Positions 16,722 through 26,269 of a stretch of DNA of 64,000 nucleotides are shown one piece after another. The DNA comes from Enemella evansiae (GTDB taxonomy: Bacteria > Actinomycetota > Actinomycetes > Propionibacteriales > Propionibacteriaceae), in NCBI RefSeq assembly GCF_002250705.1, contig NZ_NMVP01000001.1, forward strand, positions 186,001 through 250,000. The letters run 5' to 3'. Made by a program: the position numbers and the translations under genes. The notes beneath the pieces are model-generated. The model saw only the letters and a program-made list of their open reading frames with translations. It did not search any database and was not told the DNA's origin. Within the stretch, counting starts at the first letter, position 1. Every line of letters starts with the position of its first letter.

Positions 16722-18257
16722 GTGCGGAGGCGGCGCCACTGGTTGATCGGAGCACTCGCTCCGATCCTGATCGTGCTGACCCTGGTCACCGCCGGTTGTA
16801 TCGGCGGAGACGGGGTACGCCCCCGCGGTTCCGGTGCGCAGCCGCCCAGCGTGGCCACCAGCGACCTGCCCGGGCGTTACAGCAAGGCCGACGGGGCCCT
16901 GGTCGTCCAGATGTCCACCGACACCTTCAGCGATCCCGCCCGCGGCATCCGCGCCGAGGTGCCCACCTTCGGCACCGCGCGGCAACTGACGCTCGCCGCC
17001 GGCGTGCTCCGCGACCGGGCGCTGCGGGAGGCGGCCTGGGCCGGATCCACCGACACCAGGGTCAACTGGCAGCTGCTCGCCGCCGGACAGGGCATCCTCG
17101 GCGTACTCGTCACCGCCCAGCACACCGCCGCCGACGGACCCGCCGGGGTGTCCTCGGCGATCTGGTACGACGCCCGCAGCGGCCGGGTGGCGTCCTCCCC
17201 GGTGCTGATCGAGGCCAACCAGTGGGGTGCGTTCAAGAACCAGGTCGCCCAGGTCGCCGGCGCGGTTGACCCGATCCGGCTCTCCCGCGCCCTGGACGAC
17301 GCCCCCGCCCCGCAGGGCGGCGGGCCGGCGCTCGGCTTCGCGGCCAACGGTGACCTGGTCGCCACCTTCCCGCCCGGCGGTGCCGCCGATGGCCAGCTGG
17401 TGCTGCAGGTGCCGGGCCGGGCCGTGCAGCCGCTGCTCTCCGAGGTCGGGCAGCGGGCGCTGGCCGCCTCCACCAACCCCGGCGCCTTCGACGGCACCGG
17501 CCGCCCCGACGCCCAGTCCGCGCCCGGGGCCGCAGCGGCCGCCGGCGGCGACCAGCAACAGCCCGCCGGCAACCAGGTGCCCCGCCCCACCACCACGGTC
17601 GGGGTGGACTGCAGCCGGGCGACCTGTGTCGCGCTGACCTTCGACGACGGCCCCGGCGCCGGCACCCAGAAGATCCTCGACGACCTGGCCGCCGCCCGTG
17701 CCCCGGCCACCTTCTTCCAGCTCGGCGGCATGCTGCAGGCCTCTCCCGAGCTCGGCCTGCGGGTCGCCGCGGCCGGCAACGAGATCGGCTCGCACACCTG
17801 GTCGCACCAGACGATGACCTCGATGTCCACCAGCAAGCTGGGGCAGCAGGAGATCGGGCGGACCGCCGACGAGATGGCCCGGGTCTACGGGCGCCGGCCG
17901 CTGCTGATGCGCCCGCCGAGCGGGGTGCACACCAAGGCCACCGACAAGGTGATCGGGGCGGCGGGGCAGTCGCTGGTGCTGTGGAACGTCGACACCCGGG
18001 ACTGGCAGACCCGCGACACCGCGAAGACCGTCGCCGAGGCGGTCAAGGGCGCCGACGAGGCCGGTTCGATCGTGCTGATGCACGACATCCACCCGAGCAC
18101 CGCCGCGGCCACCGCGCAGATCATCGAGCAGCTGCGGGCCCGCGGGGTGACGCTGGTGACCGTCGGTGAGCTGGCGCTGAACACCGCCGGATTCGAGGCC
18201 GGTCAGGCATACTGCTACGTCCCGCAGACCGGTCAGCCCACCTCGGGTTGCAAGTGA
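16722..18257 (+). CDS. Polysaccharide deacetylase lipoprotein (NodB domain)
   Basis: A 511-residue cell-envelope protein. The signal peptide RRRRHWLIGALAPILIVLTL has lipobox TAGC. Residues 40-280 form an Ala/Gly-rich N-terminal domain of unknown fold; the NodB domain follows with all five motifs: TFDDGPG (metal Asp), SHTWSHQT (His-x4-His metal ligands), RPPSG, DTRDW and IVLMHDIH. It would remove acetyl groups from peptidoglycan or a similar glycan. The GTG at 16722 follows a GGGGG ribosome site; an alternative GTG at 16671, nine bases after a TAGCAT box, would add 17 residues ahead of the basic signal start. The Cys pair DCSRATC just before the NodB domain may form a disulphide. Confidence 0.85.
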   Translation: MRRRRHWLIGALAPILIVLTLVTAGCIGGDGVRPRGSGAQPPSVATSDLPGRYSKADGALVVQMSTDTFSDPARGIRAEVPTFGTARQLTLAAGVLRDRALREAAWAGSTDTRVNWQLLAAGQGILGVLVTAQHTAADGPAGVSSAIWYDARSGRVASSPVLIEANQWGAFKNQVAQVAGAVDPIRLSRALDDAPAPQGGGPALGFAANGDLVATFPPGGAADGQLVLQVPGRAVQPLLSEVGQRALAASTNPGAFDGTGRPDAQSAPGAAAAAGGDQQQPAGNQVPRPTTTVGVDCSRATCVALTFDDGPGAGTQKILDDLAAARAPATFFQLGGMLQASPELGLRVAAAGNEIGSHTWSHQTMTSMSTSKLGQQEIGRTADEMARVYGRRPLLMRPPSGVHTKATDKVIGAAGQSLVLWNVDTRDWQTRDTAKTVAEAVKGADEAGSIVLMHDIHPSTAAATAQIIEQLRARGVTLVTVGELALNTAGFEAGQAYCYVPQTGQPTSGCK

Positions 18258-18327
18258 GCGACACGCCCGGGACGTGACGTCTGTCTCGGTGGGCGCGTGC
18301 GCTTGGACGAGCCTCTGTCAACAGGAA

Positions 18328-18333
18328 TATGGT
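18328..18333 (+). promoter_or_regulatory. Candidate -10 box for leaderless sdhC
   Basis: TATGGT lies 6 bases before the GTG start; TTGGAC at 18303-18308 could be the -35 with a 19-base spacer. Confidence 0.4.
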
Positions 18334-18339
18334 GCTGTT

Positions 18340-19067
18340 GTGGCGACAACGACGACTCCGACCCTGACCGTGAAACAGCGGGCCGCCCGCTCCACGGTGA
18401 TTCGTAAATACTGGATGGCGGCCAGTGGCCTGGTGATGATCGGTTACCTGGTCCTGCACATGTACGGCAACCTCAAGATGTTCGCCGGCAAGGTGACCGG
18501 CACCGACGTCTACGCGTTCGACGAGTACGCCGAACACCTGCGCACGATCGGCGAGCCGATGCTCCCGTACGCGGGCCTGCTCTGGGTCGTGCGGATCGTG
18601 CTGCTGGCCGCGATCCTGGTGCACATGTGGGCGGCGTTCACGCTCTGGGCCCGGGACCGCAAGGCCACCGGTGGCGCCAAGCGGTACGCCAACCAGCGCG
18701 CCATCCAGCGCTCGTACGCCTCCTACACGATGCGCTGGGGCGGGGTGCTGATCCTGCTCTTCGTGATCTACCACATCCTGAACTTCACCGTCGTGGTGAT
18801 CGACACCGCGCCGGGCGCCACCTCGCCGTTCGTGCGGGTCTACAACAGCTTCCAGAACCCGGCCGTGCTGATCAGCTACGCCGTCGCGATGATCGCGGTC
18901 GGGCTGCACGTGCGGCACGGTTTCTGGAGCGCCTTCGCCACCCTGGGTGCGAACACCAGCCCGAAGACGCGCGCCTTCTGGAACACCGTCGCGGTGCTGC
19001 TCGCCCTGATTCTTGTGGTCGGATTCCTCTCCGGCCCCGTTGCCATCGCCCTCGATTGGATCAAGCT

Positions 19068-19071
<4 letters not shown>
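18340..19071 (+). CDS. sdhC: Succinate dehydrogenase cytochrome b subunit
   Basis: A 243-residue membrane anchor of the single-subunit (type B, di-haem) kind, with five membrane segments. Conserved His residues in [31 protein letters not shown] and [11 protein letters not shown] are the likely haem b ligands. It carries electrons between SdhB and menaquinone in succinate oxidation or fumarate reduction. The start is GTG at 18340, just after a TATGGT box, giving a leaderless or nearly leaderless message. The stop overlaps sdhA as GTGA. Closest in form to the B. subtilis/Propionibacterium-type enzymes. Confidence 0.92.
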
Positions 19072-21160
<2,089 letters not shown>

Positions 21161-21164
<4 letters not shown>

Positions 21165-21916
21165 AGGTCACTCTGCAGATCTGGCGCCAGAAGAACACCG
21201 AGTCGAAGGGCCGGATGGTGCCCTACGAGGTCGACGGCGTCTCCGATCACATGTCGTTCCTGGAGATGCTCGACCTGCTCAACGAGCAGCTCACCGTCGC
21301 CGGCGAGGAACCGGTCGCCTTCGACTCCGACTGCCGCGAGGGCATCTGCGGCATGTGCGGTGTGGTGATCAACGGTGTGGCGCACGGCCGCGGCCAGACC
21401 ACGTACCAGACCACCACCTGTCAGCTGCACATGCGGGAGTTCTCCGACGGCGACACGATCACCGTCGAGCCGTGGAAGGCCGAGCCGTTCCCGGTGCTGA
21501 AGGACCTGGTCGTCGACCGGTCCTCCTTCGACCGGATCATCCAGGCCGGCGGTTACATCTCCGCCCCCACCGGTACCGCGCCGGACGCGCACGCCGTCCC
21601 GGTGAACAAGGTGGACGCCGACCACGCCTTCGACAACGCCACCTGCATCGGCTGCGGCGCCTGCGTCGCGGCCTGCCCGAACGGCTCGGCGATGCTGTTC
21701 ACCTCCGCCAAGGTGACCCAGCTCGGGCTGCTGCCGCAGGGCCAGCCGGAGCGCTGGACCCGGGTGCTGGGGATGGTCGCCGAGCACGACGCCGAGGGCT
21801 TCGGCAACTGCACCAACATCGGCGAGTGCACCGCGGTCTGCCCCAAGGGCATCCCGCTGGAGAGCATCTCCCAGCTGAACCGGGACCTGTTCAAGGCGGT
21901 CACCACCCGGCACTGA
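21161..21916 (+). CDS. sdhB: Succinate dehydrogenase iron-sulphur subunit
   Basis: A 251-residue electron-transfer subunit. The [2Fe-2S] ligands are in [11 protein letters not shown] and the distant TTCQ Cys; the C-terminal domain has [14 protein letters not shown] for the [4Fe-4S] centre and [16 protein letters not shown] for the [3Fe-4S] centre. It passes electrons from the SdhA flavin to SdhC haem and menaquinone. The start [11 protein letters not shown] follows directly from the sdhA stop (GTGA). The stop is 14 bases from the second 76-bp palindrome, with no other terminator visible. Confidence 0.96.
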
Positions 21917-21930
21917 GGCGTACGCCCGAT

Positions 21931-22006
21931 GCCATCCATCGAACCCGACGTCCACCCATCGCGCCCTGGAGCAGGCGCGGGGTGGAGGTTGGGTTCGATG
22001 GATCGC
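21931..22006. repeat. 76-bp interspersed palindrome, copy 2
   Basis: Ends GCCATCCATCGAACCC and GGGTTCGATGGATCGC are complementary except at one position. The 44-base interior differs most from the other copies (GTCCACCC against GGGTGGA), yet keeps its own inner complementarity, which suggests selection on pairing rather than on sequence. Lies between sdhB and a lipoprotein gene. Confidence 0.9.
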
Positions 22007-22028
22007 GCCGGTGGGTACGCCGGGGCGG

Positions 22029-22034
22029 TAGCCT
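22029..22034 (+). promoter_or_regulatory. -10 box of a leaderless gene
   Basis: TAGCCT ends 7 bases before the ATG at 22042, which has no ribosome site. Confidence 0.5.
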
Positions 22035-22041
22035 CGTCGCC

Positions 22042-22749
22042 ATGCGCATCCCCGCCCTGTTGATCGTGCCCTGCCTGCTGGCCGTCGCCGCCTGCAGCAG
22101 CGGCCCCGGTGCCGGCGGGCAGCCGTCACAGCCGATCGCTCCGACCGATGCGGGCGGGATCTCCCAGGCGCCCACCGCCCCGGGCACGCCCGGGGCGGTG
22201 CAGACCCCGGTGTCCGGCAACGCCAGCCCGGCACCGACGACCCGGCCGCCGGCCGGCGCGGTGACCGCCGCGGCGCTGCCCACCGGAGCCGATCTGGGCG
22301 GCTGGAGCGAGGGCCGGACCGATACCGGTGGCGGCACCGAACAGCTCAGCGTCTGCCAGCAGAACCGCTGGGAATCCACCGGCGCGACCGGCATCGTACG
22401 CCGCAGCTACAGCAGGGGCGCCGATTCGGCGGCCGCGGTGGCGATGAGCTTCGACACGCCCGAACTGGCCGACCAGGCGTACCAGTCGACCCAGCGCTGG
22501 TTCGCCGACTGCACCGCCACCTTGCAGGCCCGCGGTGGGCAGGCCAGGCAGCAGAACCGGGCCCGGCCGGTGCCGGTGCCGGGTGGGAAGGCCGAGCTCA
22601 CCGAATGGGGCTGGGCCGGCAACGAGCACGAGGCGCAGGCACTGATCCAGATCGGCAACCGGGTCGAGGTGCTGGCGATGCGCGCCCCGCAGCCCTTCGA
22701 CCCGCTGGAGCGGGCCGTCCCGACGGCCGCCGAGAAGCTGCCCGGCTGA
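22042..22749 (+). CDS. Lipoprotein with PknH-sensor-like domain
   Basis: A 235-residue lipoprotein of unknown function. The signal peptide MRIPALLIVPCLLAVAACSS has lipobox VAAC. Residues 22-80 are a Pro/Thr/Gly-rich wall-spanning linker; the remaining 150 residues (from GWSEGRTDTGGGTEQLSVCQ) resemble the extracellular sensor domain of mycobacterial PknH and related lipoproteins, with a Cys pair (SVCQQ and ADCTA) placed as in that family. Ligand unknown. The start has no ribosome site but a TAGCCT box 7 bases before, so it is probably translated from a leaderless message. Confidence 0.7.
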   Translation: MRIPALLIVPCLLAVAACSSGPGAGGQPSQPIAPTDAGGISQAPTAPGTPGAVQTPVSGNASPAPTTRPPAGAVTAAALPTGADLGGWSEGRTDTGGGTEQLSVCQQNRWESTGATGIVRRSYSRGADSAAAVAMSFDTPELADQAYQSTQRWFADCTATLQARGGQARQQNRARPVPVPGGKAELTEWGWAGNEHEAQALIQIGNRVEVLAMRAPQPFDPLERAVPTAAEKLPG

Positions 22750-22905
22750 CCCCCTGCCCCGATTGGGCAGGCGTACGCCCGGTGTGGCAGACTGTGTCGC
22801 TGTTGCCCGCATCGCGGCTCCTGCCACAGGGGGATCGACCGCGACGGGAGACATCCAAGACATACCCACGCGACGGGTGACCTGTGGCACCGGCAAGGAC
22901 ACATC
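22750..22905 (+). promoter_or_regulatory. rplS leader
   Basis: 156 bases without a gene. TTGGGC (22763) and CAGACT (22788) lie with the same 19-base spacing as in the rpsP promoter, and GTGGCAGA is shared. The short palindrome GGGCAGGCGTACGCCCG lies between them. No strong ribosome site precedes the rplS ATG. Confidence 0.4.
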
Positions 22906-23253
22906 ATGAACAAGCTGATCTCCGAGGTCAACCAGGGCGCCCTGCGCGAGCACCCGGCCTTCCGCGCCGGCGACACCATCAAGGTGCACGTCCGCGTCGT
23001 CGAGGGCAACCGCTCCCGGATCCAGGTCTTCACCGGCGTCGTGATCGCCAAGAACGGCGGCGGCATCGCCGAGACCTTCACCGTCCGCAAGGTCAGCTTC
23101 GGCGTCGGCGTGGAGCGGACCTTCCCGCTGCACAGCCCGATCATCGACAAGATCGAGGTCGACCGCCGCGGTGATGTGCGCCGGGCCAAGCTCTACTACC
23201 TGCGTGGGCTCTCCGGCAAGGCCGCCAAGATCAAGGAAAAGCGCGAGAACTGA
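22906..23253 (+). CDS. rplS: 50S ribosomal protein L19
   Basis: A 115-residue protein at the 30S-50S interface (bridge B8). The family hallmark is complete: [60 protein letters not shown] and the ending [20 protein letters not shown]. Normally it follows trmD directly; here 8 kb with a binding protein, deacetylase and sdhCAB has come between. It is followed by lepB after 121 bases. Confidence 0.97.
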   Translation: MNKLISEVNQGALREHPAFRAGDTIKVHVRVVEGNRSRIQVFTGVVIAKNGGGIAETFTVRKVSFGVGVERTFPLHSPIIDKIEVDRRGDVRRAKLYYLRGLSGKAAKIKEKREN

Positions 23254-23374
23254 TCGCATCCGCGGGCTGGCCGCGCGGGCGGGTACCGTTGCCTCGGTGC
23301 CGCCCCACGCGGCCGGCCGGCCGATCCCGAGCTGATCGGTTCGGCCGCCATTGCGCCGGAGAGGAAGTCAGCCG

Positions 23375-24787
23375 TTGAGCCAGTGGTCCGATGGTTCCGG
23401 CTGGGCGGGAGATGATCCCGATCGGACCGCGCTGCGTCCGAGCAGCCCACGGCGGGCGGCCGCCGATTCCCCGTACGCCCCCGCGATGCGCGGCGGCGGT
23501 GGATTCGACACCGACGACACCCAACCGCCGCCCTGGCCCGAACAGGCCAGTCCCCGGCGGGCGCTGACCGGCGGATCCGCCGACCTCGCCGATGCGACCC
23601 GGGAGAGCCCGCGGCCCTTCGAGCCCGCGGAGATCGACCGAACCACCCGTCGCGACCAGACCCAGCCACGCGGCACCGACGGCTTCGCCCCGGGCGGTCC
23701 GGCCGGCCCGCAGGCCCCCGATCCGTGGCAGCGGCCGATCCCGAACCCGCCGACCGGTGCCCCCACCTCCCCGCCGGTGCACGGTGCCCCGGCCGCGCCG
23801 GTGGGCGGCCCGCCGCCCGCACCGGCGCCCGCTGGGGCGTACGCTCCGAGGCGGCTGGACCCGGCACCCGCGCCGCGTCCGATCGGCCAGCCCGCACCCC
23901 GGCACTCCGCCGACGAACCCGACGACAGCACCCTGCCCAGCCGCACCGACACGGTGGCGGACCGGACGGCCGGCGCGAAGTCCGACAAGAAGGCCGACAA
24001 GAAGGCCGGGAAGCGGGCGAAGGCGGAGGAGAAGGACCAACGCCCGACCAGTGCCAAGGTGCTCGGCATGGTCCGCGAGATCGGTGTCATCGTCGTCGGT
24101 GCGCTGATCATCACCACCTTGTTGCGCAGCTTCGTCTTCCAGCCCTTCGAGGTGCCCTCGGGGTCGATGGAGAACACCCTGCAGATCAACGACAAGATCA
24201 TCGCCCAGCGGGTGCTCGACTTCCGCCGCGGCGACATCGTGGTCTTCTCCGATTCCAACAAGTGGCTCGACGACGGCAGCGGAAAACCCGCCCCCGGACC
24301 GGTCCGCAAGGCGCTGGAGTTCGTCGGGCTGCTGCCAGACTCGGCCGATGAGCACCTGGTGAAGCGCGTGATCGGCATGCCGGGGGACCGGGTGAAGTGC
24401 TGCGACAAGCTCGGCCGGGTCAGCGTGAACGGCTATCCGCTCGATGAGGAGAGCTACCTGTACGCCGACTCCGGTGGCCGCAACAAGCCCGCCGAGAAGC
24501 CCTTCGAGGTGGTCGTACCGGCCGACCGGATCTTCGTGATGGGCGACCACCGCGCCAACTCCGGCGACTCCCGCTGCCACCTGCAGGACGTCACCGCCGC
24601 CGGTGGCAAGGCGGGCAGTTCGGCGTTCATCCCGATCTCCGACGTGGTCGGCTCGGTCGCCCTGATCGCCAGTCCGTTCTCCCGGTTCCAACGCCTGGAG
24701 ACACCGCAGATCTATGCCGGCATCCCGCCACCGCAACAGGTGCCACCCCCGGAGCCGGTGATCGTGCAGGTCTCGGAGGGCTGCTGA
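23375..24787 (+). CDS. lepB: Signal peptidase I with long proline-rich N-terminal extension
   Basis: A 470-residue membrane peptidase that cleaves signal peptides of exported proteins. Residues 1-225 are a disordered Pro/Ala/Gly/Arg region ending in a Lys-rich stretch (KSDKKADKKAGKRAKAEEKD), far longer than in E. coli. One membrane segment (IGVIVVGALIITTLLRSFVF) follows, then the catalytic Ser in PSGSMENTL (about residue 264), the general-base Lys in HLVKRVIGMPGD (about 330), and box E MGDHRANSGDSR. TTG at 23375 is chosen because GGAGAGGAAG lies 8 bases before it. rnhB starts on the base after its stop. Confidence 0.93.
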   Translation: MSQWSDGSGWAGDDPDRTALRPSSPRRAAADSPYAPAMRGGGGFDTDDTQPPPWPEQASPRRALTGGSADLADATRESPRPFEPAEIDRTTRRDQTQPRGTDGFAPGGPAGPQAPDPWQRPIPNPPTGAPTSPPVHGAPAAPVGGPPPAPAPAGAYAPRRLDPAPAPRPIGQPAPRHSADEPDDSTLPSRTDTVADRTAGAKSDKKADKKAGKRAKAEEKDQRPTSAKVLGMVREIGVIVVGALIITTLLRSFVFQPFEVPSGSMENTLQINDKIIAQRVLDFRRGDIVVFSDSNKWLDDGSGKPAPGPVRKALEFVGLLPDSADEHLVKRVIGMPGDRVKCCDKLGRVSVNGYPLDEESYLYADSGGRNKPAEKPFEVVVPADRIFVMGDHRANSGDSRCHLQDVTAAGGKAGSSAFIPISDVVGSVALIASPFSRFQRLETPQIYAGIPPPQQVPPPEPVIVQVSEGC

Positions 24788-25474
24788 ATGCCGCGCTTCG
24801 TGGTGCGCCGCGATGCCGGTCTCTACGGCTATGAGCGGGCGCTGGGCCGGGCCGGGCTGGCGCCGGTGGCGGGTGCCGACGAGGCCGGCCGGGGCGCCTG
24901 CGCCGGGCCGTTGGTGGCGGCCGCGGTGATCCTCGGTGAGGGCCGCTCCCGGCAGATCACCGGGTTGCGGGACTCCAAGCTGATGACCCCGCTGGCCCGC
25001 GACCGGGCGTACGAGGAGATCCGCCGCAAGGCGCTGGCCTGGGCCGTGGTCGAGGTGTCCCCGGGCGAGTGCGATCGGCTCGGGATGCATGTGGCGAACA
25101 TCTCCGCGCTGCGCCGGGCGCTCAGCCGATTGGCGGTGCCGCCCGGGTTCGTGCTCACCGACGGATTCCCGGTCGACGGGCTCGGCGGACCGGGGCTGGC
25201 GGTCTGGAAGGGGGACCGGGTCGCGGCCTGCGTGGCGGCGGCCTCGGTGCTGGCGAAGGTGACCCGGGACCGGATCATGACCGCCATGGATCAGGTGCAT
25301 CCGGGATACGAGTTCGCGGTGCACAAGGGCTACTGCACGCCGCTGCACCAGCAGCATCTGGACGCCCTCGGGCCCTGTCCGGAACACCGGATGATCTTCG
25401 ACAATGTGGCTCGGACGGTGGGGGTGGCTCGCACGGCACCCGGTGCCGGCGGCGCTAGAGTGGCCTCACCATGA
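24788..25474 (+). CDS. rnhB: Ribonuclease HII
   Basis: A 228-residue enzyme that cuts RNA in RNA-DNA hybrids and removes single ribonucleotides from DNA. Catalytic acids are visible in GADEAGRGACAGPLVAAAVI (Asp-Glu), in LTDGFPVDG and in the region around DRIMTAMDQVHPGYEFAVHK, where the GY-x5-HKGY signature occurs. The lepB-rnhB order is conserved in actinobacteria; the gene starts directly after the lepB stop and overlaps the DUF2469 gene by 4 bases (ATGA). Confidence 0.95.
   Translation: MPRFVVRRDAGLYGYERALGRAGLAPVAGADEAGRGACAGPLVAAAVILGEGRSRQITGLRDSKLMTPLARDRAYEEIRRKALAWAVVEVSPGECDRLGMHVANISALRRALSRLAVPPGFVLTDGFPVDGLGGPGLAVWKGDRVAACVAAASVLAKVTRDRIMTAMDQVHPGYEFAVHKGYCTPLHQQHLDALGPCPEHRMIFDNVARTVGVARTAPGAGGARVASP
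25456..25461 (+). promoter_or_regulatory. Candidate -10 box within rnhB for DUF2469 gene
   Basis: TAGAGT ends 9 bases before the ATG at 25471, so a leaderless message may supplement the coupled one. Confidence 0.35.
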
Positions 25475-25779
25475 GCGCCGATGACCTTGAGCAGTACGAA
25501 TCAGAGCTGGAACTGCAGCTGTACAAGGAGTACAAATCCGTCGTCGGGATCTTCACCTATGCGGTGGAGACCGAGCGCCGGTTCTATCTCTGCAATGCGG
25601 TCGATCTGAAGGTGCGCACCGAGGGCGGCGACGTCTACTACGAGGTCTCGATGGGCGACGCCTGGGTCTGGGACATGTACCGCCCGGCCCGCTTCGTGAA
25701 GAGCGCCAAGGTGCTCACCTTCCGCGACGTCTCCATCGAGGAGATCGTGCACAACGACCTCGAGGTCCCCGAGCGCTGA
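25471..25779 (+). CDS. DUF2469 family protein
   Basis: A 102-residue acidic soluble protein of the actinobacteria-restricted DUF2469 family. It is nearly all conserved family sequence: SADDLEQYESELELQLYKEY, AVETERRFYLCNAVDL and VYYEVSMGDAWVWDMYRPAR. Function unknown; the fixed place after rnhB and before yraN-comM-dprA points to nucleic-acid processing (inference). ATGA overlap with rnhB. Confidence 0.92.
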   Translation: MSADDLEQYESELELQLYKEYKSVVGIFTYAVETERRFYLCNAVDLKVRTEGGDVYYEVSMGDAWVWDMYRPARFVKSAKVLTFRDVSIEEIVHNDLEVPER

Positions 25780-25807
25780 CCCCCGCGGCGAGCGACGAGT
25801 CGAAGGG

Positions 25808-25845
25808 TTGTCCACAGCTCGTACCCGCCCGAAGATCCATCCACA
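25808..25845. promoter_or_regulatory. Paired DnaA-box-like sites upstream of yraN
   Basis: TTGTCCACA (25808-25816) equals the actinobacterial DnaA-box consensus as I remember it; CCATCCACA (25837-25845) differs at two positions. Both face the same way, 29 bases apart. The surrounding gap 25780-25897 holds no gene; its first bases (GAGCGACGAGTCGAAGG) are a fragment of the common GAGCGA...GTCGAAG repeat. Confidence 0.4.
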
Positions 25846-25862
25846 GACCCGGCCTCGGCGCT

Positions 25863-25897
25863 GCACGATATCGGCGGGTCCGCACCATCGTGCGGAC
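25863..25897 (+). promoter_or_regulatory. Alternative hairpins directly before yraN start
   Basis: GTCCGCAC (25878-25885) and GTGCGGAC (25890-25897) form an 8-bp stem whose last base abuts the ATG. GCACGAT (25863) can instead pair with ATCGTGC in the same right arm. No ribosome site is seen, so structure may affect initiation or mark an operator. Confidence 0.35.
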
Positions 25898-26269
25898 ATG
25901 ACAGGCATCAAGCAACGACTCGGCTCGCGCGGGGAGGGCCTGGCCGTGGAGCACCTCACGGCCGCCGGACTGGTGATCCTCGACCGCAACTGGCGCTGCC
26001 GCCACGGTGAACTCGACATCGTCGCACTGGACGGCCAGGGCGCCGACGCGACACTGGTGTTCTGCGAGGTCAAGCTGCGCACCGGGACCGGTTTCGGTAC
26101 GCCCCTGGAGGCGATCACCGCGTCCAAGGTGCGCCGGTTGCGGGTGCTCGCCGGGGCCTGGCTGAGCGCCCACCCGGCCCATGCGGTCCGGATCCGGCTC
26201 GATGCGATCGGCATCCTGGATCGGCCCGGTCAGCGCCCGGAGATCACCCATCTGCGAGGGATCGGCTGA
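25898..26269 (+). CDS. YraN/UPF0102 family nuclease-like protein
   Basis: A 123-residue protein of the UPF0102 family, with a predicted PD-(D/E)xK nuclease fold: GSRGEGLAVEHLTAAG, RNWRCRHGELDIVALDG (the G-E-L-D acid) and LVFCEVKLRT (the E-V-K). It is a likely Holliday-junction-type or recombination nuclease, not proven. It leads the yraN-comM-dprA cluster found in many bacteria. The stop overlaps the comM start by one base. The start has no ribosome site and a hairpin ends at its first base. Confidence 0.9.
   Translation: MTGIKQRLGSRGEGLAVEHLTAAGLVILDRNWRCRHGELDIVALDGQGADATLVFCEVKLRTGTGFGTPLEAITASKVRRLRVLAGAWLSAHPAHAVRIRLDAIGILDRPGQRPEITHLRGIG

Noticed and set aside
21349..21365. Riboswitch or T-box candidates upstream of amino-acid and cofactor genes
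   Set aside because: I looked before hisE, hisG, pheS, mshC and the NiCoT-like gene and saw no T-box, cobalamin or other recognisable aptamer core.
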